DNA of 64,000 nucleotides, taken from Patiriisocius sp047731265 (GTDB lineage Bacteria; Bacteroidota; Bacteroidia; Flavobacteriales; Flavobacteriaceae). Below the pieces are notes generated by a model. The model made no database searches and was not told the DNA's origin. It saw nothing but the letters and a program-made list of their open reading frames with translations. Shown piece by piece: positions 17,201 through 24,836 of the stretch. Each line of letters begins with the position of its first letter. The stretch's first letter is position 1. The translations under genes and the position numbers were made by a program. Location: contig NZ_CP159835.1 in assembly GCF_047731265.1 (NCBI RefSeq), forward strand, positions 186,001 through 250,000, given 5' to 3'.

Positions 17201-17602
17201 AAAGATCCACTTTTAATTTACAAGTTCGAAGCTTTTGAATTGTTTAAGAAAATGGTAGAGACCGTAAATAAAGATGTCTTATCATTCTTATATAAAGGAG
17301 AGCTACCACAAGAAAACCAACAACAAATTAAAGAAGCTCGCGAAGTAAGAAGAAAAGACAACTTAAGCGAGCAAAAGGACGAGATTCAAAATTTAGATGA
17401 ACGTTCTGCGCAGTCAAGAGCTGCTGGTCAAACACAACAACAGCAGCGACAAGTAACTGAAACCATTACACGCGAGATGCCAAAAATAGGCCGTAACGAT
17501 AAAGTTACTATCAAGCACGTGATGAGTGGTGAAAGTAAAGAGGTAAAATACAAGCAGGCTCTTCCTTTAATTACTAAAGGGGAATGGGTGTTGACTGAGT
17601 AG
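14246..17602 (+). CDS. secA: Preprotein translocase ATPase SecA
   Basis: Motor ATPase that drives secretory proteins through SecYEG. At 1118 residues it is longer than the roughly 900-residue proteobacterial form, as is usual in Bacteroidota. Insertions lie near residues 60-95 and in the variable region around 330-430. Key motifs are nucleotide-binding MQTGEGKTLVA, DEVD box IVDEVDSVLIDDARTPLI, the preprotein cross-linking region, MAGRGTDIKL, and QLRGRSGRQGDPG of the second helicase lobe. The C-terminus (KVTIKHVMSGESKEVKYKQA) has no zinc-binding CxC motif, so SecB interaction in the usual way is unlikely. Preceded by a repeat cluster and followed by a clear terminator. Confidence 0.98.
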   Translation: MKFLDNVLKVFVGDKSKKDIGDIEPYVKEIKTHEAALEKLSLDELRSKSDTFRSIIKEDQKDVQSQIDTLQAAADVEEDIDKKEDIYNQIDTLKDERYDIEKATLDKILAEAFAVIKETAKRFKNNKNLKVTASAFDREISGAHDYVTLDGDHAIWKNSWDAAGKEITWDMVHYDVQLIGGVALHQGKVAEMQTGEGKTLVATLPLYLNALSGNGVHLVTVNDYLAKRDSAWMAPIFQFHGMSIDCVDYHQPNSEARKKAYNSDITYGTNNEFGFDYLRDNMAHAPQDLVQRPHHFAIVDEVDSVLIDDARTPLIISGPVPQGDRHEFNELKPKIEDIVSVQQKYLTGVLAEAKKLIREGDTKEGGFQLLRVYRGIPKNKALIKFLSEEGVKQILQKTENTYMADNNREMPKIDAELYYVIEEKNNQIELSDKGIDFISGKDNPDFFVMPEIGTEIAKIEEKKLSSEEEANLKEELFRDFGIKSERIHTLNQLLKAYSLFEKDTQYVVMENKVMIVDEQTGRIMDGRRYSDGLHQAIEAKENVKIEAMTQTFATVTLQNYFRMYRKLAGMTGTAVTEAGELWEIYKLDVVEIPTNRPIARDDREDKIYKTKREKYNAVIDEVTELSKAGRPVLIGTTSVEISELLSRMLGIRKITHNTLNAKMHKSEADIVAEAGHAGVVTIATNMAGRGTDIKLSDEVKKAGGLAIVGTERHDSRRVDRQLRGRSGRQGDPGSSQFYVSLEDNLMRLFGSERIAKMMDRMGLKEGEVIQHSMISKSIERAQKKVEENNFGIRKRLLEYDDIMNAQREVIYKRRYNALFGNRLRVDIANMIYDTAEIITESNKMAQDYKNFEFELIRYFSMSSPITATEFEKMQVQEIAGKVYKASYIHYQDKMARNADMAFPVIKNVYENQKDKYKRILVPFTDGVKTLNVATDLEKAYESEGKELVKDFEKNISLAIIDDSWKTHLRKMDELKQSVQLAVHEQKDPLLIYKFEAFELFKKMVETVNKDVLSFLYKGELPQENQQQIKEAREVRRKDNLSEQKDEIQNLDERSAQSRAAGQTQQQQRQVTETITREMPKIGRNDKVTIKHVMSGESKEVKYKQALPLITKGEWVLTE

Positions 17603-17629
17603 TACTAGCGCGTTACTTAATTAGATTAA

Positions 17630-17672
17630 TAATATCCTGAGGTCTTATTCTAGATTTCAGGATATTATTTTT
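17630..17672 (+). terminator. Intrinsic terminator after secA
   Basis: TAATATCCTGA pairs with TCAGGATATTA around a 16-base loop, followed by TTTTTA. It lies 28 bases after the secA stop codon and separates secA from the DUF4199 gene. Confidence 0.9.
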
Positions 17673-17749
17673 AATGGATCTTTTCAAATTATTCACATTT
17701 GTTATAATGTATTATATTATTTTTTATCTTCGGAAAAACAACCACTGCC

Positions 17750-18235
17750 ATGAAGTATTTAAAAAATATTAAAATCGAACTCAAATGGGCCATCATTTTT
17801 ACAATAATGATGTTGGTCTGGATGTTATTGGAGAAGACATTGGGTTGGCACGATGCGCAAATTGCAGATCATAAATGGATTACAATGTTATTTGTCCCTT
17901 TTGCTGTATTTATGTATGTCCTCGCAATGCGAGAAACTCGAAGACGTTTTTATAATCGAAAAATTACGTGGCTTCAGGGGTTTTTATCAGGATTAATTAT
18001 AACTATTTTTATTGCACTATTGTCTCCGTTAGCACAATACCTTACGCACAATTATATTACCCCTGAGTATTTTGAAAATGTAAAAGATTATTCAATCACC
18101 AATAAATTAATGACTATTGAAACCGCCAATGAGTACTTTAACTTGAACACCTATTTATTGCAATCGTTTTTTGGAGCTCTTTTGGGCGGGGTACTCACTT
18201 CGGCTATTGTGGCAATTTTTTTAAGAAGGAGCTAA
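17750..18235 (+). CDS. DUF4199 family membrane protein
   Basis: A 161-residue integral membrane protein with about four TM helices: residues 12-27, 44-60, 76-98 and 139-158. The WAIIFTIMMLVWMLLEKTLGWHD opening and the RRRFYNRKITWLQGFLSGL loop, with conserved basic residues between TM2 and TM3, fit the DUF4199 family of Bacteroidota. The C-terminal segment has the family's GALLGGVLTSAIVAIFL motif. Function unknown. Preceded by the secA terminator, so it has its own promoter; a 90-base gap separates it from the convergent gene at 18324. Confidence 0.85.
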   Translation: MKYLKNIKIELKWAIIFTIMMLVWMLLEKTLGWHDAQIADHKWITMLFVPFAVFMYVLAMRETRRRFYNRKITWLQGFLSGLIITIFIALLSPLAQYLTHNYITPEYFENVKDYSITNKLMTIETANEYFNLNTYLLQSFFGALLGGVLTSAIVAIFLRRS

Positions 18236-18323
18236 ATTCGGTTGAAGAAAATCAAGAATCAAGCAAAGGTTTTACGGGGCTTGGGGAGGTATTAATATAA
18301 ACTTTAATAAATTTATAGCCTTA

Positions 18324-19808
18324 TTAATTGGTAAGGCGAATATTACTGTAATCTGTATTTATTAATAAGTTCCTATTCTTAGTAATGCTCTTATTAAAAC
18401 CTTTAACTAATATTCTATCCCCTTCTTTCTCTGTACTTAACTGAAGTGATTTTGGATATTTAAGGGTAGATTTCTTGCCGTTGAACAAAAATGAAAAAGA
18501 AGTATCCGGCAATGCTATGGATGCGTCTGTATTTCTTAATACAATTTCTAAACGGCTAAAATTATCTGAAACATTTCCAATAATCAATGCTCCAAAAGAA
18601 CCTGTTAAAAACGCTTCTTTATTAATATTTCCAACACGAACATCGCTAGAATTTGCATTCAGTTGAATGCTTTCAACACTTGCAATATCGCAGTTGTCTA
18701 CAAATTTAAGATACAGGGTTCCATACTTCCAATCCTTTACTATTACGGGTGCATAAGAAGCATTGATGAGGGTGTTACCCCCATCAATACTTTCTGCCAT
18801 AAATGGCGAATGATTTAGTGTTGCTTTTACATTAAAGGCGTCTGCCATTTTTATTTCTCCGTGACGCACATTGATCTCTGCTTTTGTATCCTTTGGCATC
18901 CGAATAATAATCGTCTTCTTTGAAGCAGGCATCTTCTTAAGATTAGCCTTGTTTGATGAAATAATAGTTCTCTTATTTCCATTTTCATCCACTGTAGTCG
19001 TTTTTGAATAATTACCTTTTACATTATGCTCAATGATTTTACCCATTTCTTCCATACTTTGCTCAAAATTTTCTCCAAAATTTTCTCCAAACTGCTCGCC
19101 CCAGGCTTCCATATCTTCTCCAAACTGCTCGCCCCATGCTTCCATTTCTTTGCCAAACTTTTCTCCCCAAGCTTCCATTTTAGCTTCCCATTCTGGGCCA
19201 AAACGCTCTTCGTACTCTTTTTCTAAGTTATCTCCCCATTTTTCCATGTCCCGCTCAAAATCTTTACCAAAATTCTTATCCATTTTGGCTTCAAACTTTT
19301 TCATATACCCTTCTTCATCCTTTTTAAACTCCTCATAATCAAAGTCTATTGCTCCAACGCTGCTCATAATGGTCTCCGTAAATTCTGGAGAACTCACTGA
19401 TGTAATCACAGGTGTTAATGCATTCTCTAATAAAGGGCCTAAAAACTCTAAATTATTTAAAGATTCAATACTGCCCAAGCTGTTTGAGTTATTCCAAAGA
19501 CCGCTGCTGCCTTTTGATGAGATGACAACATTTTTACTATTGCCAAGCACCTCAAAATTCCAGTTATCAAAAATTTCTTGTTTTTGTTCTTTTGTTACGT
19601 CTTCACCTTCAACAAAAGCTTCTACTTCTACTCTGTCTTTATTCCAAGTTTCAAAAATAATATTTGTATACGATGTGTTTACCGTAACAACCATCTCGTC
19701 GCTTGCATTAAAAGACTCTACATATTTTTCTTGCGAAAAACCTGTAGCAACTATCACCAACACAAGTGCTGCTGCTAGTTTATGCTTCAATACTGCTAAT
19801 TTGTTCAT
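18324..19808 (-). CDS. Secreted DUF4097-like protein with an 11-residue internal repeat
   Basis: A 494-residue exported protein. The N-terminus carries a signal peptide (LAAALVLVIVATGFSQ). Next comes a beta-rich segment (DEMVVTVNTSYTNIIFETW..DRVEVEAFVEG), then a highly charged middle region built on the repeat MEAWGEQFGED (about residues 205-245), then a C-terminal beta-helix-like part with short strands as in DUF4097/head-GIN adhesin-like domains. It is the last gene of an ECF sigma - anti-sigma - effector operon, and its start overlaps the end of the anti-sigma gene by 29 bases. I infer that it is the envelope target or sensor of that module. The alternative start MNKLAVLKHK is the only good one. 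Confidence 0.75.
   Translation of the reverse strand: MNKLAVLKHKLAAALVLVIVATGFSQEKYVESFNASDEMVVTVNTSYTNIIFETWNKDRVEVEAFVEGEDVTKEQKQEIFDNWNFEVLGNSKNVVISSKGSSGLWNNSNSLGSIESLNNLEFLGPLLENALTPVITSVSSPEFTETIMSSVGAIDFDYEEFKKDEEGYMKKFEAKMDKNFGKDFERDMEKWGDNLEKEYEERFGPEWEAKMEAWGEKFGKEMEAWGEQFGEDMEAWGEQFGENFGENFEQSMEEMGKIIEHNVKGNYSKTTTVDENGNKRTIISSNKANLKKMPASKKTIIIRMPKDTKAEINVRHGEIKMADAFNVKATLNHSPFMAESIDGGNTLINASYAPVIVKDWKYGTLYLKFVDNCDIASVESIQLNANSSDVRVGNINKEAFLTGSFGALIIGNVSDNFSRLEIVLRNTDASIALPDTSFSFLFNGKKSTLKYPKSLQLSTEKEGDRILVKGFNKSITKNRNLLINTDYSNIRLTN
19084..19182 (-). repeat. 33-bp tandem repeat inside the secreted DUF4097-like gene
   Basis: Three consecutive 33-base units start at 19084, 19117 and 19150. 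The first two differ at only two positions, while the third is more diverged (roughly a quarter of its bases differ). They encode 11-residue units MEAWGE[QK]FG. The pattern has seven-plus-four spacing typical of coiled-coil or collagen-like elongation and could change copy number between strains. Confidence 0.9.
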
Positions 19809-20391
19809 TTGTTTGATTTTTTAGTTCTTTTAGTTTATTTTTTAATTTCAATAGTAGCTCCAGTCGCATTTTTAAATTTTCGACAAGTGCATTGATGGTT
19901 TCTTCTGTTGGGCCTACTTCAGTTAGTTCTGTCTGCAGGTTAGTGTATTCTTTAGTAAGTTCGTCCAGTTGCTGCATATAGCCATCAATCACATCTTTAT
20001 TATCGTCTGTGATTACTAGCGATGCTAATTGAACATTAATACCTGCCATATAATAATCTTCTACCCTCTTTAGATCTGGCGAAATATCTGCCAATCGCAC
20101 GCGCTTAATCTCATTCCCGTTTTTTACAGGGATCTCCTTTTCTACTAAGGTATTTTCACCGTTATTATTAGAGAGCGAATAGTAGCCAAAAATGCTTACT
20201 GCCACAAAGGCAATCGCTACGGCTGCAATCTTCATCCAAAAAACAAAAGGCCGTTGTCTTCCCGAAGTTGTTGTCTTCTCATTACTAAAAGCTGCTTGCA
20301 AACGGGATTCAAACCTAGCTTCGTGTCCTGTAGGTAACGATGGATCTTGCGACGGTTGCTCCTTCATAAGCGCTCTAATATCCTGTGCCAT
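19780..20391 (-). CDS. Anti-sigma factor-like membrane protein
   Basis: A 203-residue protein with a cytoplasmic N-terminus (MAQDIRALMKEQ...RFESRLQAAF), one TM helix at about 50-70 (VFWMKIAAVAIAFVAVSIFG), and a periplasmic region that ends in a Leu/Glu/Lys-rich coiled coil (LVENLKMRLELLLKLKNKLKELK). It sits between an ECF sigma gene, which it overlaps by 17 bases, and the secreted repeat protein, overlapped by 29 bases. The position strongly suggests that it binds the sigma factor at the membrane, but the classic zinc-finger (HxxxCxxC) anti-sigma motif is absent, so this is inferred from context. Confidence 0.75.
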   Translation of the reverse strand: MAQDIRALMKEQPSQDPSLPTGHEARFESRLQAAFSNEKTTTSGRQRPFVFWMKIAAVAIAFVAVSIFGYYSLSNNNGENTLVEKEIPVKNGNEIKRVRLADISPDLKRVEDYYMAGINVQLASLVITDDNKDVIDGYMQQLDELTKEYTNLQTELTEVGPTEETINALVENLKMRLELLLKLKNKLKELKNQTNEQISSIEA

Positions 20392-20965
20392 ATTGTAAAT
20401 GTTTTAAGTGTTGTTGTAATTGTATCTTTCCGCGGTGTAAATTTGTACGCGAAGCACTTTCTGTAATTCCTAAAATATCTGCTATTTCTTGATGGTCAAA
20501 TCCTTCTAACAAAAATAATTTTACTACTGCTTTATGGCTTTCTGAAAGCTTATCAATGGCACTATTTATTTCAATCATTGTGGTACCATCTCCTACTTCC
20601 CAACCGGTATCTTCTTCATCTTCAATTCGCAACGTGTTGTCATTAATCTCATCAAAATAAATCTTCTTCTTTTTAAGAACATCCAGACATGTATTTATTA
20701 CAATGCGTTTGAGCCAAGCCCCAAAAGTGACGTCTCCTTTAAATTGTTCAATTTTTTTAAATGCCTTGATGAACGATTCCTGCATTGCATCCTCTGCAGC
20801 AGCGGTATCTTTTATATACCTGCTGGCAACGATAAACATACCGTCACAATACTGCTTGTAAAGCGTCAATTGGGCTTTAGCATTATTTGCTCTGCATTGT
20901 TCTACAAGTAATAAATTAGACACTTTTTGATGGTTTTTCGATGGTGTTTGATTTAGAGACGACAT
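20375..20965 (-). CDS. RNA polymerase sigma-70 factor, ECF subfamily
   Basis: A 196-residue extracytoplasmic-function sigma factor. Region 2 reads YKQYCDGMFIVASRYI and AAEDAMQESFIKAFKKIEQF. Region 4 reads LPESHKAVVKLFLLEGFDHQ-like with EIADILGITESASRTNLHRG as the helix-turn-helix. I prefer the ATG at 20963-20965 to a GTG 27 bases upstream. The gene overlaps the anti-sigma-like gene by 17 bases and probably autoregulates the operon. The upstream region (20966-21437) holds the promoter, but no clear consensus was recognised. Confidence 0.92.
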   Translation of the reverse strand: MSSLNQTPSKNHQKVSNLLLVEQCRANNAKAQLTLYKQYCDGMFIVASRYIKDTAAAEDAMQESFIKAFKKIEQFKGDVTFGAWLKRIVINTCLDVLKKKKIYFDEINDNTLRIEDEEDTGWEVGDGTTMIEINSAIDKLSESHKAVVKLFLLEGFDHQEIADILGITESASRTNLHRGKIQLQQHLKHLQYGTGY

Positions 20966-20992
20966 TTTGTTCGTGTTGTTGCAAAGGAGCAC

Positions 20993-21437
20993 ATTTTTTT
21001 CAAATTATTTGTATCTGGCATTCGCCGAAATGATAATCATTAGAAATCGGTGCTTTTTTACAGACAATTAATGCTGAGGGTTAACAATCGCTTCGCTCCA
21101 AGAACCCCACATTAGTACTGGAAAAACTGTCTTGTTTGGTGAAATATTATTTAAAAAATTACAGTAAGTAATTTTGAGGATACGTAACGAAGTTTTTAAG
21201 CTCCTCCTCAATCCTTAATCAAGGAGAGCAACTCAAATTCACCAAGGGAGGGAGAGGGCCCTTTAGGTAATATGGGGGAGGTTTGGTTGGTGTTGTTACA
21301 AAAAAAACTCCCTCATATCTCCTCAAGCAGGGAAGCTCAAGCCCTTCCTTTAAGAGCGGTTAGGCAAGTGTTTTCAAATATAAAAATGCCAACGTTATAT
21401 GGCGTTGGCATTTAAATTATACGGTGTTGTTTGTTTA
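20993..21437. other. Intergenic region with a degenerate purine/pyrimidine-rich repeat
   Basis: No ORF of note is present. The stretch from about 21196 to 21356 has several CTCCTC/GGGAGGG-rich blocks (CAAGGAGAGCAACTC, CAAGGGAGGGAGAGGG, ATGGGGGAGG, CTCCCTCATATCTCC) that can pair with each other. It looks like a worn copy of an interspersed Bacteroidota repeat. The rest is AT-rich upstream DNA of the sigma factor. A partly similar stretch lies near 46913-46990. The resemblance is by eye and weak. Confidence 0.4.
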
Positions 21438-21866
21438 CTATTCCAGTACCATCAAATTCAAAGTTACATCTATATTATCGCGCGTAGCTCTTGAAAATGG
21501 GCACATCTCATGTGCCTTGTTAATGATGTCTTCGCCTGTTTTAGTATCTACACCAGGCAAGACACAGTCTAAAATGGCAGCGAGTTGTAAGTTGCCTTTT
21601 TCTGTTTTTCCTAAGCTAATGGTTGCTTCGACTTCAATAGCGCCATCAAGAGCAACCCCTTCTTTTTCAGCAATAAGACCTAGTGCTCCTCCAAAACATG
21701 CGGCATAGGCACTACCAAATAATTCTTCAGGGTTTGTTCCTTTAGCGCCATCACCACCCAATTCCTTTGGCACTGCTAAGTTCATATCTATCATACCACG
21801 CTCACTCTTAACATGGCCTGCTCTGCCGCCTGTGGCTGTAACTGTTTCTTTATAAAATGTATTCAT
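21438..21866 (-). CDS. ohr: Organic hydroperoxide resistance protein (Ohr/OsmC family)
   Basis: A thiol peroxidase that reduces organic hydroperoxides. At 142 residues it matches the Ohr length. The two catalytic cysteines are in NPEELFGSAYAACFGGALG (about residue 58) and in HEMCPFSRATR (about residue 124), the canonical arrangement. The N-terminal KETVTATGGRAGHVKSERGM is the Ohr-type start. It is a single gene, divergent from meaB with a 92-base gap. No OhrR-type repressor gene is seen next to it. Confidence 0.95.
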   Translation of the reverse strand: MNTFYKETVTATGGRAGHVKSERGMIDMNLAVPKELGGDGAKGTNPEELFGSAYAACFGGALGLIAEKEGVALDGAIEVEATISLGKTEKGNLQLAAILDCVLPGVDTKTGEDIINKAHEMCPFSRATRDNIDVTLNLMVLE

Positions 21867-21958
21867 TTTGTAAAATTTTAAATTAAACTAGGATCAATAT
21901 AAAGCTCTAAAACTTTTAATTTAAATTTACATTCATAAAATATTCATAAATTGTCCTG

Positions 21959-23035
21959 ATGGCAAGCCCGAAAAAAATACCCAGCGCATTACAAGAAAGA
22001 AAAGGAATCCAGCCGCCCAATTCTTTAAGCAACACTGCTGCCGAAAAATTGAAAGCGGCAAGAAAAAAAACACCTTCTACTCAAGCGCTCATAAAAGGTA
22101 TTAGCGAGGGAAACAAAACGGCACTGGCAAGAGGAATCACTATTGTTGAAAGTACTGCGACCAAACATATTGCTCAAGCTAAAGAGATTATTAACGCCTG
22201 CTTACCACTAGCAAACAAATCGGTTCGCATTGGAATTACTGGAGTGCCCGGTGTTGGAAAAAGCACCTTTATTGAACAATTTGGCAACCTCCTCACACTA
22301 CAAAATCATAAAGTAGCCGTACTTGCCGTTGATCCAAGTAGCAGCTTAAGTCGCGGAAGCATTCTAGGCGACAAAACACGAATGGAATCACTGGTTACAA
22401 ACGCGAATGCTTTTATTCGCCCTTCTGCAAGTGGCGATTCTTTGGGCGGTGTTGCCCGTAAAACCCGCGAAGCCATTATTTTATGCGAAGCAGCTGGATA
22501 CACACACATCATTGTGGAAACGGTGGGCGTAGGACAAAGTGAAACGGTCGTGCACTCTATGACCGATTTCTTTTTATTACTAAAACTAGCCGGCGCAGGA
22601 GATGAACTACAAGGCATCAAACGCGGAATTATAGAAATGGCAGACGCCGTTGTAATTAATAAAGCGGATGGTAAAAATGTGACTCCAGCCAAATTAGCAA
22701 AAACACAATTTAATCGAGCCTTGCATTTATATCCTCCAAAAGAAAATGGTTGGACCGCAAAAGCCTTAACGTGCAGCGCACTAAACAATGAAGGCATTAC
22801 TGAAGTACAGCAACTTATTCAATCTTTTGTTATTGAAATGAAAGAGAATCAATATTTTAGTAAAAAAAGAAAAAATCAACAAAAATTCTGGTTGCTACAA
22901 ACTATTGAGAATAGACTAAAAAGTGATTTCTACGATAATACAGCTGTTAGTGCAGCTTTAGAAATTCAACTAGAAAAAATTGCTAAAAATGAAACTACGG
23001 CTTTCGAGGCTGCGGAAGTTTTGATGAGATTATAA
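21959..23035 (+). CDS. meaB: Methylmalonyl-CoA mutase-associated GTPase MeaB
   Basis: G3E-type GTPase chaperone that loads adenosylcobalamin into the acyl-CoA mutase. At 358 residues it has P-loop GVPGVGKST (about 97-106), the base VDPSSSLSRGSILGDKTRM, ETVGVGQSE, and the NKADG G4 motif. The N-terminal arm ERKGIQPP...STQALIKGISEGNKTALARG is typical. It lies apart from the only mutase gene in the window (IcmF, which carries its own GTPase domain), so its client is probably a methylmalonyl-CoA mutase encoded outside. The 3' end overlaps the convergent epimerase gene by 6 bases. Confidence 0.95.
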   Translation: MASPKKIPSALQERKGIQPPNSLSNTAAEKLKAARKKTPSTQALIKGISEGNKTALARGITIVESTATKHIAQAKEIINACLPLANKSVRIGITGVPGVGKSTFIEQFGNLLTLQNHKVAVLAVDPSSSLSRGSILGDKTRMESLVTNANAFIRPSASGDSLGGVARKTREAIILCEAAGYTHIIVETVGVGQSETVVHSMTDFFLLLKLAGAGDELQGIKRGIIEMADAVVINKADGKNVTPAKLAKTQFNRALHLYPPKENGWTAKALTCSALNNEGITEVQQLIQSFVIEMKENQYFSKKRKNQQKFWLLQTIENRLKSDFYDNTAVSAALEIQLEKIAKNETTAFEAAEVLMRL

Positions 23036-23971
23036 AAAACGACCTTTATACCATTCAATTTGAGCTTTCAGACCTTCTTCCAATCCTGTTGTAGGATTAT
23101 AATTGAGGACCCTTCTTGCTTTATCTATATTGGCTTTTGTACGTGATTGGTCACCGGGTCTTGCAGGATGAGGCAGAATATCAATAGTAGTGTTGAGGAG
23201 TTTCTCTACTGTTTCAATACCTGTTGCAGTGGTGTTTTCTTCTTCAGTGCCCAAATTAAAAATTTGAGTATTGCAGACCTCTTCGTTTCCTATTACAGAG
23301 ACGATTCCGTCTATAATATCTTGAACATAGGTGAAACTTCTTAAGTGTTTTTCACTCCCGTTAAATAAAGTAAAGGGCTTGTTTTGAAGTACGCAAGCGA
23401 TTAAACGTGTGTATAATTTATCAGGACGTTCCCGAGGCCCATACACTGAATACAATCGCAATGAACACCCTTTAAAGAACCCTCTTCGAGCATAAGCCAA
23501 TACCAATTGCTCTGCTGCTAATTTTGTTACTCCGTACCAAGATGCTGGCAATGGTACTTCGTTTTCAGTCAAGGTCGCTTCCAATCCATAAATAGAAGAG
23601 GTCGCAATATTTGCAAAAAAAGGTCGCCGGCTTTTCGTTTCAATATAATCCAACAATCGTTGTGTTGCGAGTATATTATTGGACACATAATCTTTAAAAG
23701 TAGAAGACGCTGAAATACCTGGGTGTGCAGCAAAATGAAATACAAAGTCTAATGTTGAAGGTAAATATTTAGATAAATCGTCCGTTCTTAAATCTGCTTC
23801 GATAAAATGAGCTCCCGCTTTTTTAATGGCTGAAACATTCATTTTTTTTAAGTCGATATCATAATAAGGTGAAAAGTTATCTAGCCCATATACGGTATGC
23901 CCCAAGCCAAGAAGACGTTCCACCGTGTGTGAACCTATAAAACCCGCTGCGCCTGTGACTAGAATATTCAT
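23030..23971 (-). CDS. NAD-dependent epimerase/dehydratase (UDP-uronate/glucose epimerase-like)
   Basis: A 313-residue extended SDR. It has Rossmann GAAGFIGSHTVERLLGLGH (residues 7-25), the VYGLDNFSPYYD pattern seen in uronate epimerases, a Ser-containing TSSIYG (around 130), and YGVTK (about 150-154). It resembles UDP-glucuronate/UDP-galacturonate 4-epimerases (GlnFSPYYD), though the exact sugar is not settled. It is divergent from the GT2/LAB_N/GT39 cluster and may provide a sugar for that pathway. Upstream to the GT2 start is a gap of about 150 bases. Confidence 0.85.
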   Translation of the reverse strand: MNILVTGAAGFIGSHTVERLLGLGHTVYGLDNFSPYYDIDLKKMNVSAIKKAGAHFIEADLRTDDLSKYLPSTLDFVFHFAAHPGISASSTFKDYVSNNILATQRLLDYIETKSRRPFFANIATSSIYGLEATLTENEVPLPASWYGVTKLAAEQLVLAYARRGFFKGCSLRLYSVYGPRERPDKLYTRLIACVLQNKPFTLFNGSEKHLRSFTYVQDIIDGIVSVIGNEEVCNTQIFNLGTEEENTTATGIETVEKLLNTTIDILPHPARPGDQSRTKANIDKARRVLNYNPTTGLEEGLKAQIEWYKGRFL

Positions 23972-24125
23972 AATTGTGACCGTGAAGCCCAGTAAATTTT
24001 ATTTCCGAAGAAACTTTAATCAATAAAAGTGAATTGTAAAAATAGCATCTTTTTTATCCTATTCTTTTAATATCGTCACATTCTTGAAAAAAGAGATACT
24101 TTTGTACAAACAATCAAGACAGTCC

Positions 24126-24836
24126 ATGTACGATTTTACCATTATTGTTCCTGTTTACAATGAAGAAGACAACCTTCAAAGGGTGGAAGAAGAATTATTC
24201 GCTTACCTAAAAATTGCCTCAAAGCCCACCAAAATACTTTTTGTAAACGACGGCTCTAAAGACAACAGTCAACAAATGATTGAAGATATTTGCCAACGCA
24301 ATGAATCCTTCAGTTTTTTAAATTTCAACCAAAATCGTGGTTTAAGCGCCGCAATTAAGGCTGGGTTTGACCATGTAGACACCGAGTATGTAGGCTATAT
24401 TGATAGCGATTTACAAACCGCTCCAGAAGACTTTAACCTGCTCTTAGAAAACGTGCCCAACTACGATCTTGTTACTGGCGTGCGTGCTGACAGAAAAGAT
24501 AGTTTTGTAAAAAACATGTCTTCAAGAATTGCCAATGGAATTCGTCGTGCTTTCACCCAGGATGGAATGGACGACACTGGCTGCCCGCTAAAAGTAATAA
24601 AGACAGACTACGCAAAACGCATCCCAATGTTTAAAGGCTTGCACCGTTTTTTACCCGCAATGATGTTGTTACAAAATGCAAAAGTACTACAAGTACCCGT
24701 AAGACATTTTCCTAGAGTAGCCGGAACTGCCAAGTTTGGTGTTTGGAACCGGTTATTAGGACCACTAATGGATTGCTTTGCTTATTTGTGGATGAAAAAA
24801 AAGTATATTAATTACGAAATTAAAAATAAAGGATGA
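24126..24836 (+). CDS. Glycosyltransferase family 2 (dolichyl/undecaprenyl-phosphate sugar transferase type)
   Basis: A 236-residue GT-A glycosyltransferase: opening FTIIVPVYNEEDNLQRVEEE, substrate motif FVNDGSKDNS (about 38-47), YIDSDLQTAP with the DxD-like acidic site, and TGVRADRKDS. The family (DPM1/ArnC-like) usually transfers a sugar to a polyprenyl phosphate carrier. The ATG at 24126 is chosen because the family begins MYDFTIIVPVYNEE; a TTG 42 bases earlier would add an unconserved extension. The 3' end overlaps the LAB_N gene by 4 bases (ATGA) and the GT39 gene follows, so all three form one operon. Confidence 0.9.
   Translation: MYDFTIIVPVYNEEDNLQRVEEELFAYLKIASKPTKILFVNDGSKDNSQQMIEDICQRNESFSFLNFNQNRGLSAAIKAGFDHVDTEYVGYIDSDLQTAPEDFNLLLENVPNYDLVTGVRADRKDSFVKNMSSRIANGIRRAFTQDGMDDTGCPLKVIKTDYAKRIPMFKGLHRFLPAMMLLQNAKVLQVPVRHFPRVAGTAKFGVWNRLLGPLMDCFAYLWMKKKYINYEIKNKG

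Noticed and set aside
19026..19338. Long + strand frames with repeated SPNCSPxAS-type residues
   Set aside because: They lie opposite the 33-bp tandem repeat in the DUF4097-like gene, so the repetition is inherited from the real minus-strand coding repeat.
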